Assembly (NCBI RefSeq): GCF_900167375.1
Contig: NZ_FUWY01000010.1
Location: forward strand, 1 to 32,342
Origin: Anaerorhabdus furcosa
GTDB lineage: Bacteria > Bacillota_I > Bacilli_A > Erysipelotrichales > Erysipelotrichaceae
DNA: 32,342 nt
Reading direction: 5' to 3'
Positions 11,855 to 21,550 of the stretch are shown here, one piece after another. The notes beneath the pieces were generated by a model. The model made no database searches. It had not been told where the DNA came from and was given only the letters and a program-made list of their open reading frames with translations. The position numbers were made by a program, and so were the translations under genes. Within the stretch, counting starts at the first letter, position 1, and every line of letters begins with the position of its first letter.

Positions 11855-12814
11855 TTAGTCAAATGATTTAAAGCTAAAACCTAGTTCATAGATTTTGTCT
11901 TTAACTTCCTTAAGAGATTTCTTACCTAAGTTACGAACTCTCATCATTTCATCTTCAGTTTTTTGAGTTAACTCTTCAACTGTTTGAATACCTGCACGTT
12001 TTAAACAGTTATAAGAACGAACAGATAAGTCTAGATCTTCAATCATCATAACTAGACCTTTATTAATTACTTCACCATTTGCATCTTTAATACAAGATTC
12101 CATATCAACTACAGCATCTTGAATATTCGCTAAAATATCAAGGTGGTCAATTAGAATCTTAGATCCTAATGCCAATGACATTTGAGGAGTAATTGAACCA
12201 TTTGTATATACTTCAAACACAAGGCGATCATACTTAGCATCTTGACCTACACGAGTAGGTTCAACATTGTACGAAATACGATCTACTGGTGTGTAGATTG
12301 AGTCAGTATAAACTGTTCCAATTCCTTGAGATGATCCTTGGTAAAGTGCTTTATTACCATCAGCACTAATGTATCCACGACCATTACGAGCTTTTAATTC
12401 CATTTCAAGAGATCCGCCTGCTTCTAAATGAGCAATTTCTAAATCCTTGTTTAAAATTTCTACTCCAGCTGGACAAATAATATCGCCAGCAGTAATTGTA
12501 CATGGTCCTTTAGCTGAAATTCTTAATGTGTGAATTTCATCATTTTCTATTTTCATGATCAATTGTTTGATGTTCAAAATCATCATAGTAACATCTTCTT
12601 GAACACCAGGAATTGATGTAAATTCATGATATACACCGTCTACTTTAATACAGTAAACAGCAGCTCCCGGTAATGAGGAAAGTAAAACACGTCTAAGTGC
12701 ATTACCAATTGTAGTTCCAAATCCTCTTTCAAGAGGCTCAATTACAAATTTACCGTAATTGTCTGATTCAACATATTCTTTAACTTCAAAATTGGCACGT
12801 TCAAATTTTTGCAT
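11855..12814 (-). CDS. rpoA: RNA polymerase alpha subunit
   Basis: 319 residues, the usual length. The N-terminal domain (about 1-230) with FVIEPLERGFGTTIGNALRR mediates dimer formation and assembly with beta and beta'. A linker leads to the C-terminal domain (about 250-319), whose helix-hairpin-helix part LKRAGIQTVEELTQKTED and NLGKKSLKEVKDKI contact UP-element DNA and activators. The matching A/T-rich blocks upstream of the rRNA promoters in this window fit that role. The gene lies between rpsK and rplQ as in most bacteria. Confidence 0.98.
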   Translation of the reverse strand: MQKFERANFEVKEYVESDNYGKFVIEPLERGFGTTIGNALRRVLLSSLPGAAVYCIKVDGVYHEFTSIPGVQEDVTMMILNIKQLIMKIENDEIHTLRISAKGPCTITAGDIICPAGVEILNKDLEIAHLEAGGSLEMELKARNGRGYISADGNKALYQGSSQGIGTVYTDSIYTPVDRISYNVEPTRVGQDAKYDRLVFEVYTNGSITPQMSLALGSKILIDHLDILANIQDAVVDMESCIKDANGEVINKGLVMMIEDLDLSVRSYNCLKRAGIQTVEELTQKTEDEMMRVRNLGKKSLKEVKDKIYELGFSFKSFD

Positions 12815-12839
12815 ATCGTGTTCCCTCCTTTATCTTTTA

Positions 12840-13232
12840 CTAACCACGAGGTCGTTTTGGTGGACGACATCCGTTATGTGGAATTGGAGTTACATCATTG
12901 ATAACTGTAATTTCAAGTCCAGCAGTTTGTAATGATCTTACAGCAGCTTCACGTCCAGGACCAGGTCCTTTTACGCTTACTTCTACAACCTTCATACCAT
13001 GATCAACTGCAGCCTTAGCAGCAGCTTCACCACACATTTGTGCAGCATATGGTGTTGACTTACGAGAACCCTTATAACCTAATGCTCCAGCACTTGACCA
13101 AGCAATAGCGTTACCAGCTTCATCAGTGATAGTCACGATTGTGTTATTGAATGTTGAATGAATATGTGCAACGCCTTTAGCTATATTCTTGCGGACACGT
13201 TTTTTACGTGTATTTGTTTTTGCATTTGCCAT
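12840..13232 (-). CDS. rpsK: 30S ribosomal protein S11
   Basis: 130 residues, normal length. The core [19 protein letters not shown] and [13 protein letters not shown] are diagnostic, and the C-terminus ends in the usual basic tail after [16 protein letters not shown]11 sits on the platform of the small subunit near the mRNA exit. It starts 18 nt after rpsM with a GAGGAG SD. Confidence 0.98.
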   Translation of the reverse strand: MANAKTNTRKKRVRKNIAKGVAHIHSTFNNTIVTITDEAGNAIAWSSAGALGYKGSRKSTPYAAQMCGEAAAKAAVDHGMKVVEVSVKGPGPGREAAVRSLQTAGLEITVINDVTPIPHNGCRPPKRPRG

Positions 13233-13250
13233 TATTTTCTCCTCCTATCA

Positions 13251-13616
13251 CTATTTCTTCTTATTCGCTACAGTACGACGAGGTCCTTTACGAGTACGAG
13301 CGTTTGTTTTTGTTCTTTGTCCACGAACTGGTAAACCACGTCTGTGGCGAATTCCGCGGTAACATCCAATTTCCATTAGACGTTTGATGTTAAGTTGAAC
13401 TTCACGACGAAGATCACCTTCTACTTTTATTTTGTCAATTTCTTGACGAATAGCGTTAACTTGATCATCTGTTAGATCTTTAACGCGAATGTTTTCACTA
13501 ATGTTTGTATCCTTAAGAATTTTCGCAGCTGTTGATGGTCCAATTCCGTAGATATAAGTTAGAGATACTACTACACGCTTGTCGCGTGGAATATCTATTC
13601 CTGCAATACGAGCCAT
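13251..13616 (-). CDS. rpsM: 30S ribosomal protein S13
   Basis: 121 residues, normal length. It begins [20 protein letters not shown], has the IYGIGPSTA helix-turn region and ends in the long basic tail with [21 protein letters not shown]13 lies in the head of the small subunit and contacts the P-site tRNA and L5. It is preceded by rpmJ after 14 nt. Confidence 0.98.
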   Translation of the reverse strand: MARIAGIDIPRDKRVVVSLTYIYGIGPSTAAKILKDTNISENIRVKDLTDDQVNAIRQEIDKIKVEGDLRREVQLNIKRLMEIGCYRGIRHRRGLPVRGQRTKTNARTRKGPRRTVANKKK

Positions 13617-13630
13617 ATCTTATCTTCCTC

Positions 13631-13747
13631 CTAGTTTCCTTGACGTTGTTTATGTTTAGGGTTTTCACAAATTACCATAACGGTACCTTTGCGCTTGATG
13701 ATGCGGCACTTATCACAGATTGGTTTGACTGATGGTCTTACTTTCAT
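13631..13747 (-). CDS. rpmJ: 50S ribosomal protein L36, zinc-binding form
   Basis: This 38-codon gene reads [20 protein letters not shown] and continues to end in HKQRQGN. Cys11, Cys14, Cys27 and His32 form the zinc ribbon, so it is the zinc-containing (C+) paralogue. AGGAGG lies about 10 nt before the ATG. Its place between infA and rpsM is the standard one. L36 packs against domains II/V/VI of 23S rRNA. Confidence 0.96.
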   Translation of the reverse strand: MKVRPSVKPICDKCRIIKRKGTVMVICENPKHKQRQGN

Positions 13748-13767
13748 GTGTTGTTTTCCCTCCTAGA

Positions 13768-13986
13768 CTATTTATGTCTAAATGTAATTCGCCCACGTGT
13801 TAAATCATATGGTGAAATTTCTACAGTGACACGATCGCCTGGTAAAATGCGAATGTAATGCATACGGATTTTACCAGAAACGTGAGCCAAGATCACATGT
13901 CCATTTTGTAGTTTCACTTTAAACTTTGCATCCGGAAGTGTTTCTTCAACAATTCCATCAATTTCAATGACATCCTGTTTGCCCAT
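13768..13986 (-). CDS. infA: Translation initiation factor IF-1
   Basis: 72 residues from the ATG at 13986, which gives the canonical start [18 protein letters not shown] and the usual IF-1 length. GAGGAGG lies 11 nt upstream. A longer frame from a GTG at 14040 would add 18 residues that no IF-1 has, so I reject it. The OB fold includes [19 protein letters not shown] and ends in [17 protein letters not shown]-1 blocks the A site during initiation. A 13-bp hairpin upstream separates it from adk, where map is usually found. Confidence 0.97.
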   Translation of the reverse strand: MGKQDVIEIDGIVEETLPDAKFKVKLQNGHVILAHVSGKIRMHYIRILPGDRVTVEISPYDLTRGRITFRHK

Positions 13987-14039
13987 TAAAAAGTGTTCCT
14001 CCTCGTTTTTAAATAGAATTGTTTCCTTTGGAAAGAACA

Positions 14040-14069
14040 CTATTTAGGTGAGTTTACTCACCTAAATAG
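14040..14069 (-). other. Perfect 13-bp hairpin between adk and infA
   Basis: CTATTTAGGTGAG pairs fully with CTCACCTAAATAG across a 4-nt loop. On the minus strand the stem is followed by TGTTCTTTCC, not a solid T run, so it is not a typical intrinsic terminator. It lies in the 105-nt gap between the adk stop and the infA ATG and could be a processing site, an mRNA-stability element or a weak attenuator. Confidence 0.75.
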
Positions 14070-14091
14070 GTTTCATTATTGAAGTATTTCT

Positions 14092-14736
14092 TCACTTTGC
14101 CAAAGCACAGTTGATATCATTATACACCATTTCGATTGGTTGTGATGCATTAATATCAACTACTAAACCTTTTTCCTTGTAATAATCAAGGCAAGGTTGT
14201 GTGTTTTTGTAATGTTCGTTTAAACGAACTCGAAGTTGTTCAACTGTATCGTCAGCACGCTGTGCCAGTGGTGAACCACATACATCACAAATTCCTTCCA
14301 CTTTTGGTGGATTACTCTTGATGTGATAAATAGCTCCACAGTTTTTACATATTCTTCTTCCAGTCACTCGTTCAGCGAGAGCATCAAAATCAACTGTAAG
14401 ATTAATCACCATTTGAATTGGCTTATTAATCTTATTCGTAATTTCTTCTAACGCTTTTGCTTGAGGAAGTGATCTAGGAAATCCATCAATTAGATAGCCT
14501 TTTTGACAATCTTCTTGTTGAAGTCTTTCTGCAATTAAACCGATAACTAAATCATCAGGTACAAGCTTTCCCTCATTCATATAAGTTTGAGCTTCTAATC
14601 CAAGTTTCGTTTCATTTTTAATTGCTTCCCTTAGCATATCTCCAGTAGAGATATGTGGAATGTTATAGTTTTCCAATATCTTTTCAGACATTGTACCCTT
14701 ACCGCTACCGGCAGGCCCCATGATGAGTATATTCAT
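14092..14736 (-). CDS. adk: Adenylate kinase
   Basis: 214 residues, the usual long form. It interconverts ATP + AMP and 2 ADP in the cytoplasm. The P-loop GPAGSGKGT is at 7-15, the AMP-binding part has STGDMLR at 30-36 and DGFPRS at 84-89. The LID domain carries four cysteines (130, 133, 150, 153), as in zinc-binding adenylate kinases of Gram-positives. It starts 16 nt after secY, with AAGGTG as SD. Confidence 0.98.
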   Translation of the reverse strand: MNILIMGPAGSGKGTMSEKILENYNIPHISTGDMLREAIKNETKLGLEAQTYMNEGKLVPDDLVIGLIAERLQQEDCQKGYLIDGFPRSLPQAKALEEITNKINKPIQMVINLTVDFDALAERVTGRRICKNCGAIYHIKSNPPKVEGICDVCGSPLAQRADDTVEQLRVRLNEHYKNTQPCLDYYKEKGLVVDINASQPIEMVYNDINCALAK

Positions 14737-14752
14737 CTAAACACCTTCTTAT

Positions 14753-16042
14753 TTATTTGTTAAGAAAGCCACGATATGCTTTCTGTGTTAATTGTCCCTT
14801 TAATTGGCTCATTGTTTCCATAGCTACACCAACAACGATGATAATTCCTGTTCCACCAATTGCGGTAGAAGTAGGTAAATTTGTTACCATTGGAAGTAAG
14901 TAAGGAAGTAGGGCTAAGAATGTTAATCCTGCAGCGCCTAGAACCGTTATACGATTTAATACTTTTCCTAAATACTCTTTTGTTTCATTACCTGGACGAA
15001 TACCAGGAATGTAAGCTCCACCTTTACCAAGGTTTTCTGCAACCTTGCTAGGATCAACTTGCATATTTGTATAGAAGAAAGTGAATAAAATCGTAAGGAT
15101 TGCATAGATTACTAAACCAACTGGTTTTTGTAAACTAAGTATATTTCCCATTGCTTCTGTAAATCCATTTGCAGGGAAGAAGCTAGCAATAATTTGTGGC
15201 GCAGTCATTATTGATTGAGCGAAAATTACTGGAATTACTGATGCCGAGTTAATTTTAAACGGCAAGAAAGTAATATCATTCTTTCCTTTTTGGACAGAAC
15301 TTGAAGTGTACTGAATAGGAATCTTTCTAACTGCAAGTTGCATAACAACGACAAGTAGAATAATAACTAAGTACATCGCAATAAACAATGCGAATTGAAT
15401 TAATCCATTAAACATTGCTGTTTGGTTTGATGCATCAACCAATACAGAATATGTTTGACTGAATGTGAATGGTAAATTTGAAACGATACCCGCGAAGATG
15501 ATAATAGAAACTCCATTACCAATTCCCTTTTGTGATATACGATCACCAATCCACAACAAGAACATTGTTCCTGCAGTCAATACAGTAGCTGTATAGAAAT
15601 AATTAGCAAGTGAACTTGCTTCAAGAATATGACTTGAAACATCAAATGCATAAATCATAGTGAAAGCTTGTGCGAATGATAGTACTACTCCTAAATAACG
15701 AGTAATTTTATCCATCTTAACACGGCCTTGTTGACCTGATTTAGCCATTTCAGTTAGAGCAGGAATAACATCCATACTCAATAACTGAATGATAATTGAT
15801 GCTGTAATATAAGGACCAACCCCCATAGCAAAGATTGAGAATCTTTGAAGAGAGCCTCCACCAAGTAGATTCATCATACTTAATAATGAATTATCGGCAA
15901 TACCACTACTAATTGCATCCATATTAATTCCAGGTGATGGAATTGCAGAACCCAATCGATAGATAAATAGCATTGCTAAAGTGAATAGAATTTTATTTCT
16001 AGTATCCTTGTTCTTGAACAAGTTGATACAAGTTTGGATCAT
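14753..16042 (-). CDS. secY: Preprotein translocase channel subunit SecY
   Basis: 429 residues with ten hydrophobic segments, as expected of the Sec channel. The first helix is preceded by FKNKDTRNKILFTL, the plug region follows AIPSPGINMD, MGVGPYITASIIIQLL is conserved, and the cytosolic loop with IPGIRPGNETKEYL is the ribosome/SecA contact site. The SD AGGTGA lies within the last codons of rplO, only two bases before the ATG. The two lipoproteins and surface proteins of this window would be exported through this channel. Confidence 0.98.
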   Translation of the reverse strand: MIQTCINLFKNKDTRNKILFTLAMLFIYRLGSAIPSPGINMDAISSGIADNSLLSMMNLLGGGSLQRFSIFAMGVGPYITASIIIQLLSMDVIPALTEMAKSGQQGRVKMDKITRYLGVVLSFAQAFTMIYAFDVSSHILEASSLANYFYTATVLTAGTMFLLWIGDRISQKGIGNGVSIIIFAGIVSNLPFTFSQTYSVLVDASNQTAMFNGLIQFALFIAMYLVIILLVVVMQLAVRKIPIQYTSSSVQKGKNDITFLPFKINSASVIPVIFAQSIMTAPQIIASFFPANGFTEAMGNILSLQKPVGLVIYAILTILFTFFYTNMQVDPSKVAENLGKGGAYIPGIRPGNETKEYLGKVLNRITVLGAAGLTFLALLPYLLPMVTNLPTSTAIGGTGIIIVVGVAMETMSQLKGQLTQKAYRGFLNK

Positions 16043-16043
16043 A

Positions 16044-16484
16044 TTAGATCACCTCAACTTTTCCGCCTGCTTTTTCAATTAATTCTTGAGCTGATTTAGA
16101 AAATTTATTAGCTTGAACAGTTAATTTCTTTTCTAATGTACCATTACCTAATACTTTAACACCATCTAATGTTTTTCTAACAAGACCAGTTGCTAACAAT
16201 GTTTCAATCGTTACAACAGCTCCGTCTTCAAAACAATTTAAACTTTCAACGTTTACAGTTGCGTATTCTTTACGAGTATAGTTTGTAAACCCTCTCTTTG
16301 GAATACGTTTGTAAAGAGGAGTTTGTCCTCCTTCGAAACCTAAAGCAACTCCACCACCACTACGAGCGTTTTGTCCTTTATTTCCTTTACCAGCTGTTTT
16401 ACCGTTTCCTGAACCATGACCACGCCCAACTCGGAAAGAGTTGCGACGAGCGCCTTCGGTATATTTCAATTCATTTAATTTCAT
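16044..16484 (-). CDS. rplO: 50S ribosomal protein L15
   Basis: 146 residues, normal length. The basic N-terminal half has the usual [17 protein letters not shown] and a glycine-rich stretch, and the globular C-terminal half follows. L15 is a late-assembling protein near 5S rRNA. It directly follows rpsE after 14 nt: the rpmD gene that usually stands between them is absent. Confidence 0.98.
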   Translation of the reverse strand: MKLNELKYTEGARRNSFRVGRGHGSGNGKTAGKGNKGQNARSGGGVALGFEGGQTPLYKRIPKRGFTNYTRKEYATVNVESLNCFEDGAVVTIETLLATGLVRKTLDGVKVLGNGTLEKKLTVQANKFSKSAQELIEKAGGKVEVI

Positions 16485-16498
16485 AAACCTTCTCCTCC

Positions 16499-17011
16499 TT
16501 ATCGAATTTCTTGTGGTTTCTTTTCACGTAGTTTAGCTACGCTATTTACTGTTTTTAAGTTAGTTAATGCTTCCATTGTAGCATGAACCATGTTAATTGG
16601 TGTACGAGACCCAATGCATTTTGACAATACATCAGATACACCAGCAAGTTCAAGAACTGCACGGACAGCACCACCAGCGATAACTCCTGTACCTTCTGCA
16701 GCTGGGCGAAGGAATACTTCACCAGCTCCATAAACTCCAGTAATTGAATGAGGAATTGTTTTCCCACCATTTACTAAGTTAATAGATACAACGTTTTTCT
16801 TTGCGGCTTCGATCGCTTTTTTGATTGCATCAGGTACTTCATTTGCTTTACCTGTTCCATATCCTACGCGACCTTTTTTATCACCAACAACTACTAGAGC
16901 GGAGAAGCGCATACGGCGACCACCTTTAACAGTTTTGCTGACACGATTAATGACAACAACGCGTTCTTCAAACTCTTTTTCGCGTTCTACTCTTCTTGGT
17001 TTACGTTCCAT
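16499..17011 (-). CDS. rpsE: 30S ribosomal protein S5
   Basis: 170 residues. The double-stranded RNA-binding N-terminal domain has [20 protein letters not shown] and [20 protein letters not shown]; the C-terminal domain has [21 protein letters not shown]5 sits at the mRNA entry and influences fidelity. It lies 13 nt after rplR. Confidence 0.98.
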   Translation of the reverse strand: MERKPRRVEREKEFEERVVVINRVSKTVKGGRRMRFSALVVVGDKKGRVGYGTGKANEVPDAIKKAIEAAKKNVVSINLVNGGKTIPHSITGVYGAGEVFLRPAAEGTGVIAGGAVRAVLELAGVSDVLSKCIGSRTPINMVHATMEALTNLKTVNSVAKLREKKPQEIR

Positions 17012-17024
17012 TATGAGCCCCCTT

Positions 17025-17381
17025 CTAGAATTCTAGTCCAGCTTCTCTAGCTGCATCAGCTAAAGCTTGGACACGTCCGTGATATACATAACCTCCACGG
17101 TCAAATACTACTTTTGATATATTAGCTTCTTTGCAACGTTTTGCAATTTCAGCACCTACTTTTTGAGCGGCTTCTTTATTTCCACCATTTGCAAGTTTCA
17201 ATTCAACACTTGAACATGCAACTAATGTTTTTCCGTTTACATCGTCAATCACTTGAGTGTGAATGTGAGCATTTGAACGGAACACATTAAGGCGTGGGCA
17301 TTCAGGAGTTCCACTAACTTTAGTACGTACGCGCGCATGGCGGCGTAATCTTGTTTCATTTTTAGAAATTTTCTTAAGCAT
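17025..17381 (-). CDS. rplR: 50S ribosomal protein L18
   Basis: 118 residues, normal for L18. The basic N-terminus ([20 protein letters not shown]) and the 5S-binding fold with [20 protein letters not shown] are intact. L18 binds 5S rRNA with L5. It lies between rplF and rpsE in the usual spc order. Confidence 0.98.
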   Translation of the reverse strand: MLKKISKNETRLRRHARVRTKVSGTPECPRLNVFRSNAHIHTQVIDDVNGKTLVACSSVELKLANGGNKEAAQKVGAEIAKRCKEANISKVVFDRGGYVYHGRVQALADAAREAGLEF

Positions 17382-17402
17382 AGTCTATGATCTCCTTTCG
17401 CC

Positions 17403-17948
17403 CTATTTCTTACCAGCCGTTTTACCTTCTTTACGGCGGACTTGTTCACCTTTGTAACGAATACCTTTACCTTTATATGGTTCTGGTTTTCTAGTTGCAC
17501 GAACATTTGCAGCAAATTCACCAACACGTTGTTTATCAATACCAGTTACTTTGATTTCAGTATTTGAAAGACATTCAACTGTCAATCCTTCTTCTACTTC
17601 AAATTCAACTGGATGAGAATATCCAATGTTAAGTGTTAATTTTTTACCACTTACAGCAGCACGGAACCCGATACCTACGATTTCAAGTGAACGAGTGAAT
17701 CCTTCATGAACTCCTTCGATCATATTGTTAAGTAATGCACGAGTTGTACCATGTAATTGCTTTGTATGTTTTTCTTCGTTTGCACGAACAACAGTGATAA
17801 CACCATTGTCTTGTTTAATATCCATTAATGTACTAAACTGACGTGTTAAAGTTCCTTTAGGTCCTTTTACAGTCACCTCATTACCAGCTGCAACTGTTAC
17901 TTCAACTCCAGCTGGAATGGTAATCGCTTTATTTCCGATACGTGACAT
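17403..17948 (-). CDS. rplF: 50S ribosomal protein L6
   Basis: 181 residues, normal. It starts [17 protein letters not shown] and carries the family signature [14 protein letters not shown] near the C-terminus, followed by a short basic tail. L6 binds the sarcin-ricin region of 23S rRNA, next to the factor-binding site. Confidence 0.98.
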   Translation of the reverse strand: MSRIGNKAITIPAGVEVTVAAGNEVTVKGPKGTLTRQFSTLMDIKQDNGVITVVRANEEKHTKQLHGTTRALLNNMIEGVHEGFTRSLEIVGIGFRAAVSGKKLTLNIGYSHPVEFEVEEGLTVECLSNTEIKVTGIDKQRVGEFAANVRATRKPEPYKGKGIRYKGEQVRRKEGKTAGKK

Positions 17949-17970
17949 TCTAATGTTTTCCTTTCAGTTT

Positions 17971-18372
17971 CTACCACACGTAAGCGACAACTTCGCCGCC
18001 TGCATGTTTAGCTCTTGCTTCTTTATCAGTCATAAGACCTTGAGAAGTTGAGATAATTGCAATTCCTAAACCATTAAGTACGCGTGGTACTGAATCTGTC
18101 TTAGCATAAACGCGAAGACCTGGTTTTGAAATTCTTTTGATACCACTAATAACTTTTTCGTTATTAGCTCCATATTTAAGTGTAACTGTAATTTTCTTTT
18201 CAGCAGCTGTTTCTCCGCTTACTGCATAATTCATAATGTATCCTTCACTCTTAAGAATCTTAGCAATCTCTACCTTCACTTTAGAAGCAGGGATTTCAAC
18301 AGTTTCATGACGAGCTTGAACTCCATTACGGATTCTAGTAAGCATATCTGCGATTGGATCAGTCATATTCAT
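17971..18372 (-). CDS. rpsH: 30S ribosomal protein S8
   Basis: 133 residues. It begins [20 protein letters not shown], and the C-terminal [15 protein letters not shown] is the S8 signature. S8 binds the central domain of 16S rRNA and represses the spc operon in Escherichia coli; whether it does so here cannot be seen. It follows rpsN by 13 nt. Confidence 0.98.
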   Translation of the reverse strand: MNMTDPIADMLTRIRNGVQARHETVEIPASKVKVEIAKILKSEGYIMNYAVSGETAAEKKITVTLKYGANNEKVISGIKRISKPGLRVYAKTDSVPRVLNGLGIAIISTSQGLMTDKEARAKHAGGEVVAYVW

Positions 18373-18385
18373 CGTAACTTCCTCC

Positions 18386-18571
18386 TTACCAGCTAGCCTT
18401 CTTTACTCCAGGAATTTGGCCTTTGTAAGCTAATTCGCGGAAGCAAATACGGCATAGTTTATATTTACGTAATACTGAATGTGGACGTCCACAACGCTCA
18501 CATCTTGTGTACTCACGTGATGAGAATTTTTGAGGACGTTGTTGAGATATTTTCTTTGATGTTTTTGCCAT
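18386..18571 (-). CDS. rpsN: 30S ribosomal protein S14, zinc-binding type Z
   Basis: 61 residues, the short zinc form. Four cysteines (24, 27, 40, 43) in [20 protein letters not shown] form the zinc site, and the end [11 protein letters not shown] is canonical. S14 lies in the head of the small subunit. The presence of the zinc form in the main operon fits a Gram-positive. Confidence 0.98.
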   Translation of the reverse strand: MAKTSKKISQQRPQKFSSREYTRCERCGRPHSVLRKYKLCRICFRELAYKGQIPGVKKASW

Positions 18572-18584
18572 TGATTAGTCCTCC

Positions 18585-19124
18585 TTATTTCGCAAATGGC
18601 ATGCCCATTTCAGCTAGCAATGCCTTTGCTTCTTCATTTGTGTTTGCTGTTGTAACAATAACAATATCCATACCACGAGTTTTGTTAACTTTATCAAAGT
18701 TAATTTCAGGGAAGATTAATTGTTCTTTTACACCAAGTGTGTAGTTTCCACGGCCATCAAATGCTGTGTTACTTACACCACGGAAATCACGTACACGAGG
18801 TAATGAAATGTTGAATAATTTATCTAAGAATTCATACATTCTTTCACCACGTAATGTAACTTTACATCCAATAGGCATACCTTCACGAAGTTTGAAGTTC
18901 GCAATAGATTTCTTAGCCTTTGTGATAACAGGTTTTTGACCTGCGATTTGAGTTAATTCAGCAACTGCTTCATCTAATAATTTAGGATTTGCAATAGCTT
19001 CTCCAACACCTAAGTTGATAACTACTTTATCAATTTTAGGACATTGCATAACAGTTGTGTATTCGAACTTTTTAGTTAAAGCAGGAATAACTGTTGTTGT
19101 ATATTTTTCTTGAAGGCGGTTCAT
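18585..19124 (-). CDS. rplE: 50S ribosomal protein L5
   Basis: 179 residues, normal length. Typical stretches are [31 protein letters not shown] and [21 protein letters not shown]5 binds 5S rRNA and forms a bridge to S13. Its ATG overlaps the rplX stop (TAATG), so translation of the two is coupled. Confidence 0.98.
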   Translation of the reverse strand: MNRLQEKYTTTVIPALTKKFEYTTVMQCPKIDKVVINLGVGEAIANPKLLDEAVAELTQIAGQKPVITKAKKSIANFKLREGMPIGCKVTLRGERMYEFLDKLFNISLPRVRDFRGVSNTAFDGRGNYTLGVKEQLIFPEINFDKVNKTRGMDIVIVTTANTNEEAKALLAEMGMPFAK

Positions 19125-19447
19125 TATTTCTTCTTACCTCCTTTGATTTCAGCACCTGATTTTTTATAAACACGTACTTTCTTATCTCCATCTGCTTTAT
19201 AACCTACACGGCTAGCAGTTTTAGCTTTTGAATCATAAGCCATAACGTTAGAAACATGAATTGGAGCTTCCTTTTCAATGATTCCACCATCTGGATTAGC
19301 TTGAGTTGGTTTTAAACTCTTCTTAATTAAGTTAACACCTTCAACAATGACTTTTTCTTCCTTAGGGAATACAGCAGTAACTTCCCCAATAGTTCCTTTG
19401 TAGTGTCCAGTGATAACTTTTACTTTATCGCCTTTTTTAATTTTCAT
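19124..19447 (-). CDS. rplX: 50S ribosomal protein L24
   Basis: 107 residues, normal. The KOW motif [20 protein letters not shown] is at the N-terminus. L24 starts large-subunit assembly and lies near the tunnel exit. It starts 10 nt after rplN and shares one base with rplE. Confidence 0.98.
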   Translation of the reverse strand: MKIKKGDKVKVITGHYKGTIGEVTAVFPKEEKVIVEGVNLIKKSLKPTQANPDGGIIEKEAPIHVSNVMAYDSKAKTASRVGYKADGDKKVRVYKKSGAEIKGGKKK

Positions 19448-19457
19448 TGTTGACCTC

Positions 19458-19826
19458 CTACAGTACTTCTGGTGCTAGAGAAACAATTTTCATATATTCT
19501 CTATCACGAAGTTCTCTTGCCACAGGGCCGAAAATACGAGTCCCTTTAGGTGTTTTATCATCCTTGATAATAACTGCTGCATTATCATCAAATTTAATGT
19601 ATGAACCATTTTCGCGACGTACGCCATAAACTGTTCTTACGATTACAGCTTTAACAACGTCACCTTTCTTCACTGTTCCACCAGGAGCAGCTGCTTTTAC
19701 AGCACAAACAACGACATCGCCAATGTTTGCACTTTTACGAACGCTTCCGCCTAAGCAACGGATAACTAATAATTCTTTAGCACCGGTGTTATCAGCGACG
19801 TTTAATCTGCTTTCATTTTGAATCAT
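19458..19826 (-). CDS. rplN: 50S ribosomal protein L14
   Basis: 122 residues, normal. [19 protein letters not shown] at the start and [20 protein letters not shown] near the end are diagnostic. L14 lies at the subunit interface next to L19 and is a docking site for the silencing factor RsfS. Confidence 0.98.
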   Translation of the reverse strand: MIQNESRLNVADNTGAKELLVIRCLGGSVRKSANIGDVVVCAVKAAAPGGTVKKGDVVKAVIVRTVYGVRRENGSYIKFDDNAAVIIKDDKTPKGTRIFGPVARELRDREYMKIVSLAPEVL

Positions 19827-19847
19827 CTTTCATCTTCCTCCTTGTGC

Positions 19848-20108
19848 TTAAAGAATTACAGCTTTTTCAACGATTTTAATAAGGCGGAAGTGCTTATCAG
19901 CTGAAAGTGGACGAGTTTCCATAATTTCAACGATATCTCCAATCTTAGCCTCATTATTTTCGTCATGAGCTTTGAATTTCTTAGAATATTTAACGCGTTT
20001 TGAATATAAGTCGTGACTCTTGTTTGTTGCAACTTCAACAGTAATTGTCTTGTTCATTTTATCTGAAACAACTTTACCGCGTAATACTTTACGTTTAGAT
20101 CTTTCCAT
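19848..20108 (-). CDS. rpsQ: 30S ribosomal protein S17
   Basis: 86 residues, normal. The OB fold has [20 protein letters not shown] and [20 protein letters not shown], the usual S17 signature. S17 binds the 5' domain of 16S rRNA. It is 13 nt after rpmC. Confidence 0.98.
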   Translation of the reverse strand: MERSKRKVLRGKVVSDKMNKTITVEVATNKSHDLYSKRVKYSKKFKAHDENNEAKIGDIVEIMETRPLSADKHFRLIKIVEKAVIL

Positions 20109-20121
20109 AACTTAGACCCTC

Positions 20122-20322
20122 CTACTTCGCATCACTAAGCGTGCGCTCAGTGATGATTGTTTTAATACGAGCAATTGTCTTCTTGATATCCTTCATGCGT
20201 GATGGATTTTCAAGTTGACCTGTAGCTTGTTGAAAGCGTAAGTTGAATAGTTCTTCTTTTAAAGAGTCAATATCTTTTAGTAATTCTTCATTACTTTTTT
20301 CACGAATTTCTTTAACGTTCAT
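20122..20322 (-). CDS. rpmC: 50S ribosomal protein L29
   Basis: 66 residues, normal: two long helices with [20 protein letters not shown] and [21 protein letters not shown]29 lies near the tunnel exit, where trigger factor and SRP dock. The ATG immediately follows the rplP stop, and its SD is formed by the last glutamate/lysine codons of rplP (GAGGAGG). Confidence 0.97.
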   Translation of the reverse strand: MNVKEIREKSNEELLKDIDSLKEELFNLRFQQATGQLENPSRMKDIKKTIARIKTIITERTLSDAK

Positions 20323-20742
20323 CTATTTTTCCTCCTCACCTTTCTTAACAAATCTAGTTTTAATTGGAAGTTTGTGTGAAGCAAGACGTAGAGCTTCACG
20401 AGCTGTTTCTTCGCTAACACCACTAACTTCGAATAATACACGACCTGGTTGAACAACTGCTACCCAACCTTCAGGAGCACCTTTCCCAGATCCCATACGT
20501 ACTTCAAGAGGTTTCTTAGTAATTGCTAAGTGAGGGAAAATTTTAATCCAAACTTTACCACCACGGTTCATGTAACGAGTCATAGCAATACGAGCTGCCT
20601 CGATTTGACGGTTAGAAACATAAGCACCTTGCTCTGCAACTAATCCAAATTCACCAAACGCAACTTCACGTCCAGCTTTTGAACGACCTTCATAGCTTTG
20701 GCGATGAGGTCTTCTATATTTAGTTCTATTAGGCATTAACAT
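20323..20742 (-). CDS. rplP: 50S ribosomal protein L16
   Basis: 139 residues, normal. The start [15 protein letters not shown] is typical, and the inner part has [20 protein letters not shown] and [21 protein letters not shown]16 contacts the A-site tRNA. Its SD (GGGAGGT) is encoded by the last codons of rpsC, which suggests coupled translation. Confidence 0.98.
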   Translation of the reverse strand: MLMPNRTKYRRPHRQSYEGRSKAGREVAFGEFGLVAEQGAYVSNRQIEAARIAMTRYMNRGGKVWIKIFPHLAITKKPLEVRMGSGKGAPEGWVAVVQPGRVLFEVSGVSEETAREALRLASHKLPIKTRFVKKGEEEK

Positions 20743-20744
20743 AA

Positions 20745-21536
20745 TTAATTACCTCCCTTTGTAGCTTCCCCATTAGCTGGAGCTGCAGCAGGTGCTTTAG
20801 CATCAGCGTTTCTTGGAGCACGACGGTCGTTGTTACGAGGACGACGAGGTCCACGACCTTGAGGTGTTTTAGGAGCTTCTGGTTCTTTTACCATTTGTCC
20901 TGGTAATACTTGTCCACGACAAATCCAAACTTTAACACCTAATTTACCATAAGTTGTATTTGCTTCATACCAACAGTAGTCGATATCAGAGCGTAGTGTA
21001 TGTAAAGGTACAACTCCTTCAGAGTAACCTTCACCACGAGCGATATCAGCACCACCTAAACGACCTGATACTAAAGTCTTAATTCCCTTAGCACCTGAAC
21101 GCATAGTTTGTTGGATCGCTTTCTTTTGTGTAGTTCTGAAAGATTGACGAGCTTCTAATTGCTCAGCAATTTTTCTTGCAACTAAGTAAGCATCTAAATC
21201 TGGATTAGCAATTTCTAATACATCAATTTTGATATCTTTACCATTAGTAAGTTTTGATAGTTTTTTCTTTAAAGACTCCATCTTGTCTTCATCTTTTTCA
21301 TTTTTCCCTACAAGAACACCTGGACGAGCTGCACGAATGATTAATTTCAATTCGTTAGAAGTACGTTCGATTTCAATTCTTGAAACATAAGCGTTATGTA
21401 GTTCTTTTTCTAAGAATTTACGGACTTTAACGTCTTCCATTAATAGGTTACCGTATTCTTTTTCTGCGTACCATCTAGATTCCCAATCGCGGATAACTCC
21501 GACACGCATTCCAATAGGACTAACTTTTTGACCCAT
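20745..21536 (-). CDS. rpsC: 30S ribosomal protein S3 with extended basic tail
   Basis: 263 residues, about 40-45 longer than the roughly 218 of Bacillus-type S3. The start [20 protein letters not shown], the KH domain (about 38-106, with [20 protein letters not shown]) and the C-terminal core [15 protein letters not shown] are normal. From about residue 218 a low-complexity tail rich in Pro, Arg, Asn and Ala ([16 protein letters not shown], then [12 protein letters not shown]) is added. S3 lines the mRNA entry. Its position after rplV is standard. Confidence 0.97.
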   Translation of the reverse strand: MGQKVSPIGMRVGVIRDWESRWYAEKEYGNLLMEDVKVRKFLEKELHNAYVSRIEIERTSNELKLIIRAARPGVLVGKNEKDEDKMESLKKKLSKLTNGKDIKIDVLEIANPDLDAYLVARKIAEQLEARQSFRTTQKKAIQQTMRSGAKGIKTLVSGRLGGADIARGEGYSEGVVPLHTLRSDIDYCWYEANTTYGKLGVKVWICRGQVLPGQMVKEPEAPKTPQGRGPRRPRNNDRRAPRNADAKAPAAAPANGEATKGGN

Positions 21537-21550
21537 ATCTGAACCCCTTC

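Noticed and set aside
13987-14040. Longer IF-1 start at a GTG (14040)
   Set aside because: It would add 18 residues unknown in IF-1 and overlap the adk-infA hairpin, while the ATG at 13986 has a strong GAGGAGG and gives the canonical 72 residues.
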